Part shown: one piece after another, positions 45,615 through 53,895 of the stretch
Layout of the letters: every line of letters begins with the position of its first letter
Position numbering within the stretch: position 1 is the stretch's first letter
DNA from: Dehalococcoidia bacterium
Lineage (GTDB): Bacteria; Chloroflexota; Dehalococcoidia; Lucifugimonadales; Lucifugimonadaceae
Assembly (NCBI GenBank): GCA_029940375.1
Contig: JAPYUX010000001.1
Coordinates: forward strand, 414,039-478,038
Length of the DNA: 64,000 bases
Direction: 5' to 3'
Notes under the pieces: model-generated
Told to the model about the DNA's origin: nothing
Database searches by the model: none
Seen by the model: only the letters and a program-made list of their open reading frames with translations
Translations under genes and position numbers: made by a program

Positions 45615-47021
45615 TTATATCTTTCTCCTATCTATTTCTTCACCGTTTAAAGTGATAATTTCATGTATTTTGTTTTCTTTTCCCCAATTATCTAAATTTT
45701 CTTGATTATTAAATTTAGTTTCCACATATGAAATATTCCCTTTATTTCTTTCTAAAAAACAGATTTCTAGTGCTTGTTTTAAATTCTTTGCATCATCTAA
45801 CAAAACAACTATTTTTTTTGTATGTATTTTAGGTAAAAGAATTTTAGAAAAAGAAAGTAATTTTTCAGAATCTATAGCAAATCCTAAAGCAGGCAAATCT
45901 CCATCTAAACCTAAAGATTGGCCAAGATTATCGTATCGTCCGCCTCCTCCAAATAAATTTTGGATATCATATGAATTGGCATACAAATTGAAAACTAAAC
46001 TACTGTAATAACCCCAATCTCTAATTAGGCCATAATCTAATTTAACTGAAGATAAATCGATTCCATATTGTGTTAAATTTTTTACAATGTTATACAGACT
46101 AGTCAAACTTTTTTTATCTGAAATATCTTTGATAATTTCACTTACTTCACTTATTGACTCTTCTATATTTTTATCAATATTTATAACTCTAGATAAAATT
46201 TCAACACATTCAAAAAATTGTGCTTCTGTAGTGTTACTTGAAGCTTTTTTAACCAAATTATCCAGGATTGATTCTTTATCACGAGTTTGTGAAAACTTTT
46301 TGTTATTATCTATTTCGAAATCCAAGAGTTTGTTGATTTCCTTAATAGAAAATTTATTGACTAAAGCAATTTCTGTACCATTTTCAAAAAATAAACCAAA
46401 TTTTGTTGCTAATGTTTTTATATTATTTTGGTCGAAATTAGAACCCAATTGGTCAATATTTTTTAGCAAAAATAAAGATTCGCGTTCAGAAATCTTAAAA
46501 TATTTCATAATATCAAATAAAATACCAATATTGCCAACTGAAATTAGTGGATTCTGACCCAAGATTTCCCTAGAGAATAAGTAGGATAAAGCAATTATTT
46601 CTGTATCTGTAATGGGATTCTTATTTCCTATTATCTCAATACCATTTTGTACAATATAATTTTTTTTAGTTTTTCTATCATACCTGTATATCTCTCCAGA
46701 ATATGAAAATCTTAAATCCTGATCTAATTCATACATATCCTCTTCAATAACCATTCTCATTATTGAGGATGTATATTCAGGCCTTAGTGAAACATTCATT
46801 CCTGAAGGATCACTAAATTGATATAGATCACTTATAAAAGTTTCTCCAGATTTTCTTTTGAAAAGATCGGATTTTTCAATAATAGGAGGAGATATTTCCT
46901 TATATCCCCATTTTTCAGAAAAATCTAAAAATTTTTCTCGCATATATGAAAATTTACTTAACTCTTCTGATGATTTGTCATTAAACCCATATATTTTTTC
47001 AATGTTATTTTTTTTAACCAA
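45615..47021 (-). CDS. hisZ: HisZ-like histidyl-tRNA synthetase paralogue
   Basis: A 468-residue class II synthetase-fold protein at the head of the his operon. Motif 2 reads YSGEIYRYDRKTKKNY and motif 3 FGGGGRYDNLGQSLG. The HisRS histidine-binding stretch (RGLDYYTRTVFE) is altered to RDWGYYSSLVF, as expected for a regulatory paralogue. It is longer than typical HisZ (~390) and keeps a C-terminal alpha/beta segment like an anticodon domain. A true HisRS with a divergent active site is the alternative, but the position next to hisG favours HisZ. Confidence 0.75.
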   Translation of the reverse strand: MVKKNNIEKIYGFNDKSSEELSKFSYMREKFLDFSEKWGYKEISPPIIEKSDLFKRKSGETFISDLYQFSDPSGMNVSLRPEYTSSIMRMVIEEDMYELDQDLRFSYSGEIYRYDRKTKKNYIVQNGIEIIGNKNPITDTEIIALSYLFSREILGQNPLISVGNIGILFDIMKYFKISERESLFLLKNIDQLGSNFDQNNIKTLATKFGLFFENGTEIALVNKFSIKEINKLLDFEIDNNKKFSQTRDKESILDNLVKKASSNTTEAQFFECVEILSRVINIDKNIEESISEVSEIIKDISDKKSLTSLYNIVKNLTQYGIDLSSVKLDYGLIRDWGYYSSLVFNLYANSYDIQNLFGGGGRYDNLGQSLGLDGDLPALGFAIDSEKLLSFSKILLPKIHTKKIVVLLDDAKNLKQALEICFLERNKGNISYVETKFNNQENLDNWGKENKIHEIITLNGEEIDRRKI

Positions 47022-47188
47022 TAATTTATTCTCAAATAGATATTTATTTAGCTCATATCTATATCATACAAATTTTGATTATATATTTCTCTATTCAGTT
47101 TATTCTGATTTAATCAATTCCAAATCGTTTAATAAAAGTCAAAAGATCAGAACTTAAAGGAAATTAAATATAAGACCAAAAAAAATAT

Positions 47189-48079
47189 TTAAACAGGCAT
47201 TTTTCGTCCTGTTTTCTTTCTGCCGTACTCAGCTACCTCAGGAGTTCCACCAATCATCTTGCAACCAAGTACATCAATTACATAATCAACTCTTTCTTCT
47301 GGAGTCATACTTTCATCCAACCAGCTTGAGTAAAAAACTTTCCCATTTTTATCTAATGCAGACTTGATTTTATTTCTTGCATCATTCATCACATCTGGAT
47401 AAGGAGGATCATGTGCATCTGGTTGCATAAAACTCATTCCCATATCTCCTGGACCCCATTCAGCAAAAGCTATTCCAGGAACTTTAGCAATATCATCAAC
47501 ATTGGCAACACAATGCCTATCTTCTATTTTTAGGCCTAAAATCAATTCTCCTTTAGGATTTAATGGCCAAGGATCTGCTACTTTAACATAGTCTCCTAGG
47601 TCTAAGTTCCATAATTCTGCAGGTTTCTTTTGTCCTCCAGCTCCCCTTAATCCCTCACCTATAATATCTCTTCCTATATCTTGAAAAGGATATCGTGTGA
47701 TTTGAACAAAAGCTTTAACTGATTCAGCGCTTCTTGTATGAGTGTGTAAAATTCCATGCACTCCTGCGGTTAATACATGCCTGGCTTGCCATGCGTTATA
47801 CCTTACTTCCTCTGGAGTAATAGCATTGGAGGGTAATGTACAAACAACAGTTGGAGTTAGATGACCACTAGCAGTAGGTCCTCCGTCTTTTAATCCCTGC
47901 ATAAATTTAGTTAGCCCAACTGTATCAAATGGATTATGTTCAAAATCTATTAGCATCATATCTGCCCACGTTTTAGAATCTTCCAATCCACCTTCATAGC
48001 TGAGCTCAGAAGGGTGTTCATGATATATCGGTTGCCCTTCTTCCCACAATTCAATAACTTTATTTATTCTTTTAGCCAT
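47189..48079 (-). CDS. HpcH/HpaI-family aldolase
   Basis: A 296-residue TIM-barrel class II aldolase-type protein. It shows MLIDFEHNPFD, TPTVVCTLP, AGVHGILHTHTRSAE, a metal-binding Glu region near LKIEDRHCVANVDDIAKVPG and AEWGPGDMGMSF. Relatives cleave 2-keto-3-deoxy acids or related hydroxy-acids. The preceding gene (48107-49183) is a hydroxy-acid dehydrogenase, so the pair may degrade a sugar acid or a small hydroxy-acid. G+C is visibly higher than in the his operon. Confidence 0.82.
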   Translation of the reverse strand: MAKRINKVIELWEEGQPIYHEHPSELSYEGGLEDSKTWADMMLIDFEHNPFDTVGLTKFMQGLKDGGPTASGHLTPTVVCTLPSNAITPEEVRYNAWQARHVLTAGVHGILHTHTRSAESVKAFVQITRYPFQDIGRDIIGEGLRGAGGQKKPAELWNLDLGDYVKVADPWPLNPKGELILGLKIEDRHCVANVDDIAKVPGIAFAEWGPGDMGMSFMQPDAHDPPYPDVMNDARNKIKSALDKNGKVFYSSWLDESMTPEERVDYVIDVLGCKMIGGTPEVAEYGRKKTGRKMPV

Positions 48080-48106
48080 ATTACTCTCTTTTCATTTTTA
48101 TTTTTT

Positions 48107-49183
48107 CTAACTTAAAGACCAATTTATACCTAACTCGGCGCATATTCCTTTAAACCATTCTAGAACTTCAGGATGATAAGGAATTCCATTTGATTCTCTT
48201 TCTAACTTTTCTTCAAATTCGGGTAGTCCTGCATAGACTACCCTATCGTTACCTGGTGATGGCTTTGTTTCTTTTATAGATTTCATATAATCATCCATAT
48301 CCGACTTGAATTGATCCACGTCAGTGAAAGCGTCAATATCATAAGCAATAAAATGATGGGCAGCTTGGGATCTTCTATTTAGTCCAGCACCTGACCCACC
48401 TAATACTCCAGCTAAAATTTCAACCAACATTGCCAATGAAAATCCTTTATGAGAACCAATCTCTCTAGTTCCTCCTACTGGTAACATTAAATATTTCTCT
48501 GGCACCTCTGTTTCTTCCATTATTGGAGTTCCGTCTTCTTTTGCTATCCAACCTGGCATCACTTTTACACCAAGCCGTTGAGCTAAAGATATTTTATTTC
48601 CTGCTACTGATGACATTGAGGCATCAAAAATAAATGGTGGTTCGTTTTTGGTAGGTACAGCAACACCAATTGGATTAAGACCCACTCTAGCTTCTGCACC
48701 ATTCACAGGAGGTACCATCAATCCGCCTGTTGTCATAGCAATTCCAATCATATTGTGAGCCAATGCCATTTCAGCATGATAAGCACATGCCCCAAAATGT
48801 CTTCCATTGTTTACTGTCACTGAACCAATGCCGTAATTTTTAGCCTTTTCTATTGCCATATTCATTGCGTATGGTCCTACTACTAATCCATGTCCAGCAT
48901 CTGAATCAAGAGTAGCAACGGCACCTTTCCCACGAATAACTTTTGGAGTAGGCGTAGGATTAATCCCACCTTCAGAGAATGATTCTACATATCTACGTAA
49001 CATATTAGATACTCCATGAGATTCTATCCCTCTAACATCTGCATAAATTAAAACATCTGCAGATAGCTTAGCATCCTCTTTTGACATTCCCATTTTTATA
49101 AATATTTCTTCAACAACACCGAATATTTCCTCATGGTTTACCTTAACTGCAATATCATGTGGAACATGAAATCTTTCTAACAT
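48107..49183 (-). CDS. Malate/L-lactate dehydrogenase family oxidoreductase (LDH2/MDH2 type)
   Basis: A 358-residue NAD(P)-dependent dehydrogenase of the COG2055 family, which acts on 2-hydroxy- or imino-acids (malate, sulfolactate, ureidoglycolate, pyrroline carboxylate). Characteristic segments are ADVRGIESHGVSNMLRRY, DSDAGHGLVVG, VNNGRHFGACAYHAE, MTTGG and GSHKGFSLAMLVEILAG. It starts with ATG and ends 27 bp before the HpcH/HpaI aldolase gene, which it presumably feeds. Confidence 0.87.
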   Translation of the reverse strand: MLERFHVPHDIAVKVNHEEIFGVVEEIFIKMGMSKEDAKLSADVLIYADVRGIESHGVSNMLRRYVESFSEGGINPTPTPKVIRGKGAVATLDSDAGHGLVVGPYAMNMAIEKAKNYGIGSVTVNNGRHFGACAYHAEMALAHNMIGIAMTTGGLMVPPVNGAEARVGLNPIGVAVPTKNEPPFIFDASMSSVAGNKISLAQRLGVKVMPGWIAKEDGTPIMEETEVPEKYLMLPVGGTREIGSHKGFSLAMLVEILAGVLGGSGAGLNRRSQAAHHFIAYDIDAFTDVDQFKSDMDDYMKSIKETKPSPGNDRVVYAGLPEFEEKLERESNGIPYHPEVLEWFKGICAELGINWSLS

Positions 49184-49220
49184 TAATCACCTCAATTAAT
49201 CATTTGGATTGTCATCCATT

Positions 49221-50192
49221 TTATGTTTCATTATAAGTATTTTCAAACATTTTATTAGTTATCTTGTAGATATTTAATGAATCATTAATAGTTGCTCCTT
49301 TAAAATATTTTTGTTTATTTGATATAAAATCCAAAAAATTCTTCATCTGTATCTCAGTACTTGATAGATTTTGTTCTATTTTTAAATCATACGTTTTTGA
49401 TTTATAAAAAATTTTCCCACTATTTATACCATCTAAATAAATTGAAATATTCCTTCCATGAATAACATATCTTTCCATTCTTCCAGATGAAATGTAACTA
49501 GAGTTAATTGATCCGACACTTCCATTTTCATATTCCATCATTGCTGTAAATGAAGTCCTGTATTTCGATTGGAATCTTCTAGAAAATCCACTTACTTTGA
49601 TCAATTTAGAGGAAGTAATAAAATTGATCAAATCTATAGAGTGTATTGGAGATTCAAGTACCATTTTGTCTAAAATGGTATCATCAAAACCTCTTTTATC
49701 TATCCACTCTGATATATCTTTGTTAAATTCTCCGCTGACATTAAATATTTCTCCTTCTTCTTTTATAATTTCTAACGCTTTTGTTACAAATGGATTGAAT
49801 CTCCTATCAAATCCAACATAACAAAAAACTTTATTCTTTATAGAAGCTTCGTTTAAAAGTTGCACATCTTCGATTTCTAAGCCAGGTGGTTTTTCTATCA
49901 AAACATTAACACCCGATTCTAGTAACTTTAAAGCTACTTTATTATTGTTTACTACATCAACAGCTACAATTGCGAAATGACTTCCATTATTTTCAATTTT
50001 CTTTGTCAAATCATTTAGGTCATTAAAAAACATGCTGTTTTTGTGTTTATTTTTTAATTGAGATAACGATGTTGCATTGAAATCACAGAACATTCCTGGA
50101 GCTATTCCAAATTTTTGCATAGCATCAAGATGGTGTGATCCACGTTTACCACATCCGACAAGTATCAAATTATTTATTTCAGTGTTAGTCAA
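49221..50192 (-). CDS. Gfo/Idh/MocA-family oxidoreductase
   Basis: A 323-residue NAD(P)-binding protein. The Rossmann part opens NLILVGCGKRGSHHLDAMQ. The family motif with the catalytic Lys is LIEKPPGLEIEDV, and YVGFDRRFNP follows. The C-terminal half is an alpha/beta substrate domain. Relatives dehydrogenate or reduce sugars, inositols and sugar acids. It is probably the first gene of the minus-strand set with the dehydrogenase and aldolase. Confidence 0.83.
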   Translation of the reverse strand: MTNTEINNLILVGCGKRGSHHLDAMQKFGIAPGMFCDFNATSLSQLKNKHKNSMFFNDLNDLTKKIENNGSHFAIVAVDVVNNNKVALKLLESGVNVLIEKPPGLEIEDVQLLNEASIKNKVFCYVGFDRRFNPFVTKALEIIKEEGEIFNVSGEFNKDISEWIDKRGFDDTILDKMVLESPIHSIDLINFITSSKLIKVSGFSRRFQSKYRTSFTAMMEYENGSVGSINSSYISSGRMERYVIHGRNISIYLDGINSGKIFYKSKTYDLKIEQNLSSTEIQMKNFLDFISNKQKYFKGATINDSLNIYKITNKMFENTYNET

Positions 50193-50361
50193 GAAATTAA
50201 ATATAAAAATTTATTCACATCATATTCTTATAAAATCAATAGTAAACAAAAAACTGTAGTTTATTGCATAACTTAATGCTGGGAAAAAATAAAACACTAT
50301 ATATTATTTGGCATATTTGTATTGAAAATCATAAACAATTCATACTTTGGGGAAAAAAGGG
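50193..50361. other. Intergenic stretch before RNA copy 1
   Basis: This AT-rich sequence lies between the start of the Gfo/Idh gene (minus) and the RNA promoter beginning at 50362 (plus). It must hold the promoter of the minus-strand catabolic genes, but I see no clear boxes, operator palindrome or reading frame in it. Confidence 0.5.
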
Positions 50362-50390
50362 TTGAAAAAAAAAATAATTTAATATATTAT
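50362..50390 (+). promoter_or_regulatory. Promoter of structured RNA copy 1
   Basis: TTGAAA (50362-50367) and TATTAT (50385-50390) are spaced 17 bp apart. The block from GGGGAAAAAAGGGTTG through TATATTAT is nearly the same as that before copy 2, although the rest of the surrounding sequence is unrelated. This indicates selection on a promoter, or duplication of a complete unit. The predicted transcription start is near 50397. Confidence 0.7.
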
Positions 50391-50396
50391 CTAGGT

Positions 50397-50581
50397 TAAT
50401 CTTTAGTGGAGAGAAGAGAAGAGATAGAAGAAGATCTATTATTTTGGAATTATTGGAAACAATAATATCAAGATTACCGAAAGGAAAGCTGATCGGATTG
50501 ATGAAGCTAAGGAAAAAAAGCCCGCTTCTAGCGAAGCTCTGGTTGATTGCTCAGGCAGGGAACTCTGGAGGTGGGTTTTTT
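50397..50581 (+). ncRNA. Candidate structured RNA, copy 1
   Basis: Predicted transcript of about 185 nt. The 5'-terminal helix is GGTTAATCTT (50394-50403) with AAGATTACC (50470-50478). It encloses GGAGA and a hairpin, ATTATTG-GAAA-CAATAAT (50449-50466). The 3' module (50517-50581) starts AAAGCCCGC, holds the hairpin GCTTC-TAGC-GAAGC, and ends GTGGG-TTTTTT, where CCCGC pairs with GTGGG as an intrinsic terminator. Copy 2 keeps this layout with compensatory changes in both 5' helices. No reading frame is evident. It stops 49 bp before the D-aminoacylase start, so a leader/attenuator role is possible as well as a free sRNA. Confidence 0.7.
50521..50581 (+). terminator. Intrinsic terminator in the 3' module of RNA copy 1
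   Basis: CCCGC at 50521-50525 can pair with GTGGG at 50571-50575, directly followed by six T residues. The 45-nt interior is conserved almost perfectly with copy 2, far more than a plain terminator requires. Confidence 0.65.
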
Positions 50582-50630
50582 AATTTAAGTGATATTAGAA
50601 AACCATCTATGGAAATTTTATAATGAAATC

Positions 50631-52223
50631 ATGTTTGACTTAACAATTAACAATGGTGAAGTTTTTACTGGAAAATCTTCAGAATCTATAAAAGCAAATA
50701 TAGGTATTAATAACGACAAAATAGAATATATAGGAAATGAAGAATTACAGTCCAAAAAAAATATAAATGCTCAAGATTATTTAGTCTCACCAGGATTTAT
50801 AGATTTACATACACATAGTGACATCTCATTCTTAGTTGATCCTGATGCCGACAGTAAATTAACTCAAGGAGTAACATTCGAATTGATGGGAAATTGTGGT
50901 ATGAGTTTTTGTGCACCTCTAAACACAAACTCATCTCAAACGCTGATAGATAGGGTTAGTAAATATGATATTGATCTTAAAATTGATTGGAAAGATTTTG
51001 ATGGATGGCTAAATAAAATTTCAGAAAATATACCAAGTGTAAACGTCGCAGCACAATTGGGGCATGGGATTCTAAGAGCTCACGTAATGGGAATGAATTC
51101 GGTTTCTTCTACACCAGATGATATAAATAAAATGGGGGATATTATTCGTTCATCTATAGATCAAGGAATTTTGGGATTTTCAACAGGTTTATGGTATGCA
51201 CCAGGATCCTATTCACACACCGAAGAAATAGTTGAATTAACAAAAATAATTGCTGCAAAAGAATTGTTATATTCTTCACATATTAGATCAGAAAGTGATG
51301 ATGCTTCTGGCTTGTTCCCTGCTCATGCTGAAGCAATAGAGATTGCAAGACGTACTGGATGTAGAGTTCAAATTAGCCACGTGAAAGCTGTAGGCCCAAA
51401 ATTTTGGGGTAGAGGAAAAGAATTACTTGAAGGAATTCAAAGAGCGAATGATGAAGGACTTGATGTTGCAGGTGACCAATATCCGTATGTTTGGTCCAGC
51501 ACGCCCATTAGTGGCTGTATGTTCCCTCGTTGGAGTTTGGAAGGCGGAAGAGAGAAAACCCTTGAAAGATTAAAGGATGAGAGGATAAGAGAAGAGATCA
51601 AAAAAGAAACAAGAAACTATATAAATCGATTTCATGGAGCAGAAGGTTGTGTCCTGGCTGAATTTTCTAAAGATAAACAGTTAGAAGGATCAAATTTACT
51701 AGAAATATCAAAAAAATTTGCCTGTACTCCTGAAGAAGCTGCAGTTAAATTATATGAAACTTCTGAAGGATCTTTTGTTCTTCATTCAATGGAAGAAAAA
51801 GACTTAGAAGAAATTGCGAAAAGTGATTTTATTTGTATAGCTTCAGATGGAAATTCTATCAGACCAACAGGACCTTTAAGTTCTGGAAAACCCCATCCAA
51901 GAAGTTATGCAACGAATACGAGATTTTTAGAAACTATTGTAAAAGACAAAAAATTAGTTTCTATAGGAAGAGCGATTAGGAGAATGACAGGCCTTCCGGC
52001 TGAAAGGCTTGGATTAAAAAACAGAGGTAGCATAGAGATTGGGAGTTTTGCAGACTTAAACATATTCAAAATTGATGAAATTAAAGAACACGCAAGTTAC
52101 GTAGATCCTCACAAATATTCTACAGGAATGAAAAATGTGATTTTAAACGGAAAAATCGCTGTTGAAAATGGAGTAAAAACTAAAGGTAGGCATGGACGAG
52201 TTATAAGGTCTATTCACGATTGA
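50631..52223 (+). CDS. N-acyl-D-amino-acid deacylase family amidohydrolase
   Basis: A metal-dependent amidohydrolase of 530 residues. The first metal motif is SPGFIDLHTHSD and the D-aminoacylase-specific Cys region is MGNCGMSFCAP. Further ligands lie in SSHIRSESDD, RVQISHVKA and GDQYPYVWSS, with the catalytic Asp in IASDGNSIRP. The ATG at 50631 gives the usual N-terminus (FDLTINNGEVF). A longer frame from 50589 would begin only a few bases after the RNA terminator and adds 14 unrelated residues. The enzyme probably releases D-amino acids from N-acyl or peptide-derived compounds. Confidence 0.87.
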   Translation: MFDLTINNGEVFTGKSSESIKANIGINNDKIEYIGNEELQSKKNINAQDYLVSPGFIDLHTHSDISFLVDPDADSKLTQGVTFELMGNCGMSFCAPLNTNSSQTLIDRVSKYDIDLKIDWKDFDGWLNKISENIPSVNVAAQLGHGILRAHVMGMNSVSSTPDDINKMGDIIRSSIDQGILGFSTGLWYAPGSYSHTEEIVELTKIIAAKELLYSSHIRSESDDASGLFPAHAEAIEIARRTGCRVQISHVKAVGPKFWGRGKELLEGIQRANDEGLDVAGDQYPYVWSSTPISGCMFPRWSLEGGREKTLERLKDERIREEIKKETRNYINRFHGAEGCVLAEFSKDKQLEGSNLLEISKKFACTPEEAAVKLYETSEGSFVLHSMEEKDLEEIAKSDFICIASDGNSIRPTGPLSSGKPHPRSYATNTRFLETIVKDKKLVSIGRAIRRMTGLPAERLGLKNRGSIEIGSFADLNIFKIDEIKEHASYVDPHKYSTGMKNVILNGKIAVENGVKTKGRHGRVIRSIHD

Positions 52224-52298
52224 ATCTATCGTCAAAAGTATTGAAAAATTTAGTAACTTACCATAAAAAATACAAAATACATCGAGCCAGAGGGATCA

Positions 52299-52712
52299 TT
52301 AATCATTAGTATCCACATCACTCAAATGTAAATTTAGTGATTTCGTTGCAATGCCTATTTCTATTATGAACAAAATTATCGCAAGCATGAGTAATACTAA
52401 AACAATTCCAAAAAACAATTTTGATAAATATTGATAGCCCATATACAGAGCAAAAACAGTAAATAAATTTGCTAAAAAACTCAAACTAGCAAGTGTTTGA
52501 TTTATCTGAATCACCAACAGTCGGGTTTTCAAAGTTGAAATTTCTCCAAGCATTCTTTTAGCTCTTACATCATCTACGTCTATATTTGATGCATATTCAT
52601 CATGTATCTTTCGTATCAATTCTGATACGACAGTAAATCGAGTCCCAAATGACAACATTAGAAATGGAATTGCAGGAAGCATCAATGTTGCAGCGGTTAA
52701 ATCTAAAAACAT
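52299..52712 (-). CDS. DUF2721 membrane protein
   Basis: A 137-residue protein with an N-terminal hydrophobic helix (LPAIPFLMLSFGTRFTVV), a charged segment at ~30-60 (RKIHDEYAS, RAKRMLGEI) and two further membrane helices at ~70-125. This layout and the TRF(x)n-R pattern match DUF2721. The function is unknown. It stands alone on the minus strand between two plus-strand genes. Confidence 0.7.
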   Translation of the reverse strand: MFLDLTAATLMLPAIPFLMLSFGTRFTVVSELIRKIHDEYASNIDVDDVRAKRMLGEISTLKTRLLVIQINQTLASLSFLANLFTVFALYMGYQYLSKLFFGIVLVLLMLAIILFIIEIGIATKSLNLHLSDVDTND

Positions 52713-52767
52713 TTAATCCCTTTTTGGTTATCATTTATAATTATTCAACTAATTACAAAAGATTTTG

Positions 52768-52829
52768 TTGAATGCTCAAGCAGGGAACTCTAGAGAGGTT
52801 TTTGTTTGCTCAGGCCCCTCTGGGGGTCT
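52768..52829 (+). repeat. Degenerate copies of the RNA 3' module
   Basis: The stretch GAATGCTCAAGCAGGGAACT (52771-52790) followed by CTAGAGAGGTTTTTG matches the distal half of the 3' module of the two RNA copies with a few changes. A second fragment, TTTGCTCAGGCCCCTC, follows at once and forms the hairpin AGGCCCC-TCTG-GGGGTCT (52812-52829). No promoter like those of copies 1 and 2 is present, so this looks like a decayed remnant or a tandem partial copy in the 262-bp gap between the DUF2721 gene and the aldo/keto reductase gene. Confidence 0.5.
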
Positions 52830-52974
52830 ACTATAATTTAACTATTTCCCAACCAAAAAAGGAAATTCCTAAATATATTGTTCTCAAATATAATTTAAAT
52901 GATTGAATATTGAATATTTTTTTAATTTCCCAGTAAGTACGTGCTAAAATATCTTTATAAAACTTACTTCAATT

Positions 52975-53895
52975 ATGAAATATAATAAACTCGGAAAAAA
53001 TGGACCCATGGTCTCAAATGTTTGCCTTGGTACATGGCCTATAGGGGGAGGAATGGGAACAGTTTCGGAAAAAGATTGCATTAAAGCTATTGATGCTTCA
53101 TTAGATCATGGAGTAAATTTTTTAGACACCGCCCAAATGTATCTACAAAGCGAAAATATATTGGGAAAAGCTCTTGTAGGTAAAAGGGATAACATAATAC
53201 TTGCTTCTAAACTTTCTAGTTGGAATTCTATTGAAGATATAGATCTTGCAATTGAAAATTCATTAAGAGAACTAAAGACAGATTATATTGATCTTTACCA
53301 AATTCATTCTTGGAAAACTGCAATTCCTATGGAAGAAACCATATCAAGGTTAATTAATTTAAGTGACAAAGGATATTTTAGATACCTTGGAGTTTCAAAC
53401 TTTAATTCTAAACAAATAAAAAGAATGAATAAACATTCGGGAAATAGAATTATATCTAATCAACCTCACTATTCTTTACTATTTAGAAATTCTGAAATAG
53501 ACCCAATTCCCCAATCACATAAATTAGGAATAAGTTCAATTGTATATTCACCAATTGGTAGGGGTTTACTCACAGGAAAATATAAACCTGGACACAATTT
53601 TAACAGTAATGATACACGATTTGGACATACTGCTTTTTCCAAAGAAAATTTTGAAAGAGGATATAAGATTTATGAAGCATTATACGAATGGGCTAAAGGC
53701 AGAAACTATAATGTAAGTCAATTAGTAATTGCTTGGACACTTCACACAACAGGCGTAGTTTCAGCTATTTGTGGGGCAAAAAATCCTGAGCAAGCAATCT
53801 CTAATGCAAAAGCAGGAGATATAAACTTAACTCAGGATGATTTAGATGAAATAAATAAAATAACAAAAAAATTATCTATATTTGATAAAACTTAA
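52975..53895 (+). CDS. Aldo/keto reductase
   Basis: A 306-residue NADPH-dependent TIM-barrel reductase. The catalytic tetrad is visible as D and Y in FLDTAQMYLQSE, K in LASKLSSW and H in YQIHSWKT. YSPIGRGLLTGKYKPG and the NADPH-binding C-terminal region (ICGAKNPEQAI) are typical. The substrate is unknown. An inverted repeat, AGTAAGT/ACTTACT, lies just upstream of the start, around 52930-52970. The gene converges with the next aldolase gene with a 4-bp overlap. Confidence 0.87.
   Translation: MKYNKLGKNGPMVSNVCLGTWPIGGGMGTVSEKDCIKAIDASLDHGVNFLDTAQMYLQSENILGKALVGKRDNIILASKLSSWNSIEDIDLAIENSLRELKTDYIDLYQIHSWKTAIPMEETISRLINLSDKGYFRYLGVSNFNSKQIKRMNKHSGNRIISNQPHYSLLFRNSEIDPIPQSHKLGISSIVYSPIGRGLLTGKYKPGHNFNSNDTRFGHTAFSKENFERGYKIYEALYEWAKGRNYNVSQLVIAWTLHTTGVVSAICGAKNPEQAISNAKAGDINLTQDDLDEINKITKKLSIFDKT

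Noticed and set aside
46087..46557. 156-residue plus-strand frame inside hisZ
   Set aside because: It is antisense to the HisRS-like fold, a low-complexity Ser/Leu/Ile translation.
50397..50581. Glycine riboswitch
   Set aside because: Copy 1 contains GGAGAG, ACCGAAAGG and GCTCAGGC in the order of a glycine aptamer. However, the 5' GGAGAG has no matching CTCTC before AGGC, the spacings are too long, copy 2 lacks CCGAAGG, and neither downstream gene is a glycine-handling gene. A covariance scan with the Rfam glycine model would settle it.
50397..50581. 6S RNA
   Set aside because: The length (~185 nt) and the presence of an own promoter and terminator fit, but there is no long rod closed by pairing of the two ends with a central bubble. 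The 5' end pairs locally, and the 3' end forms its own terminator.
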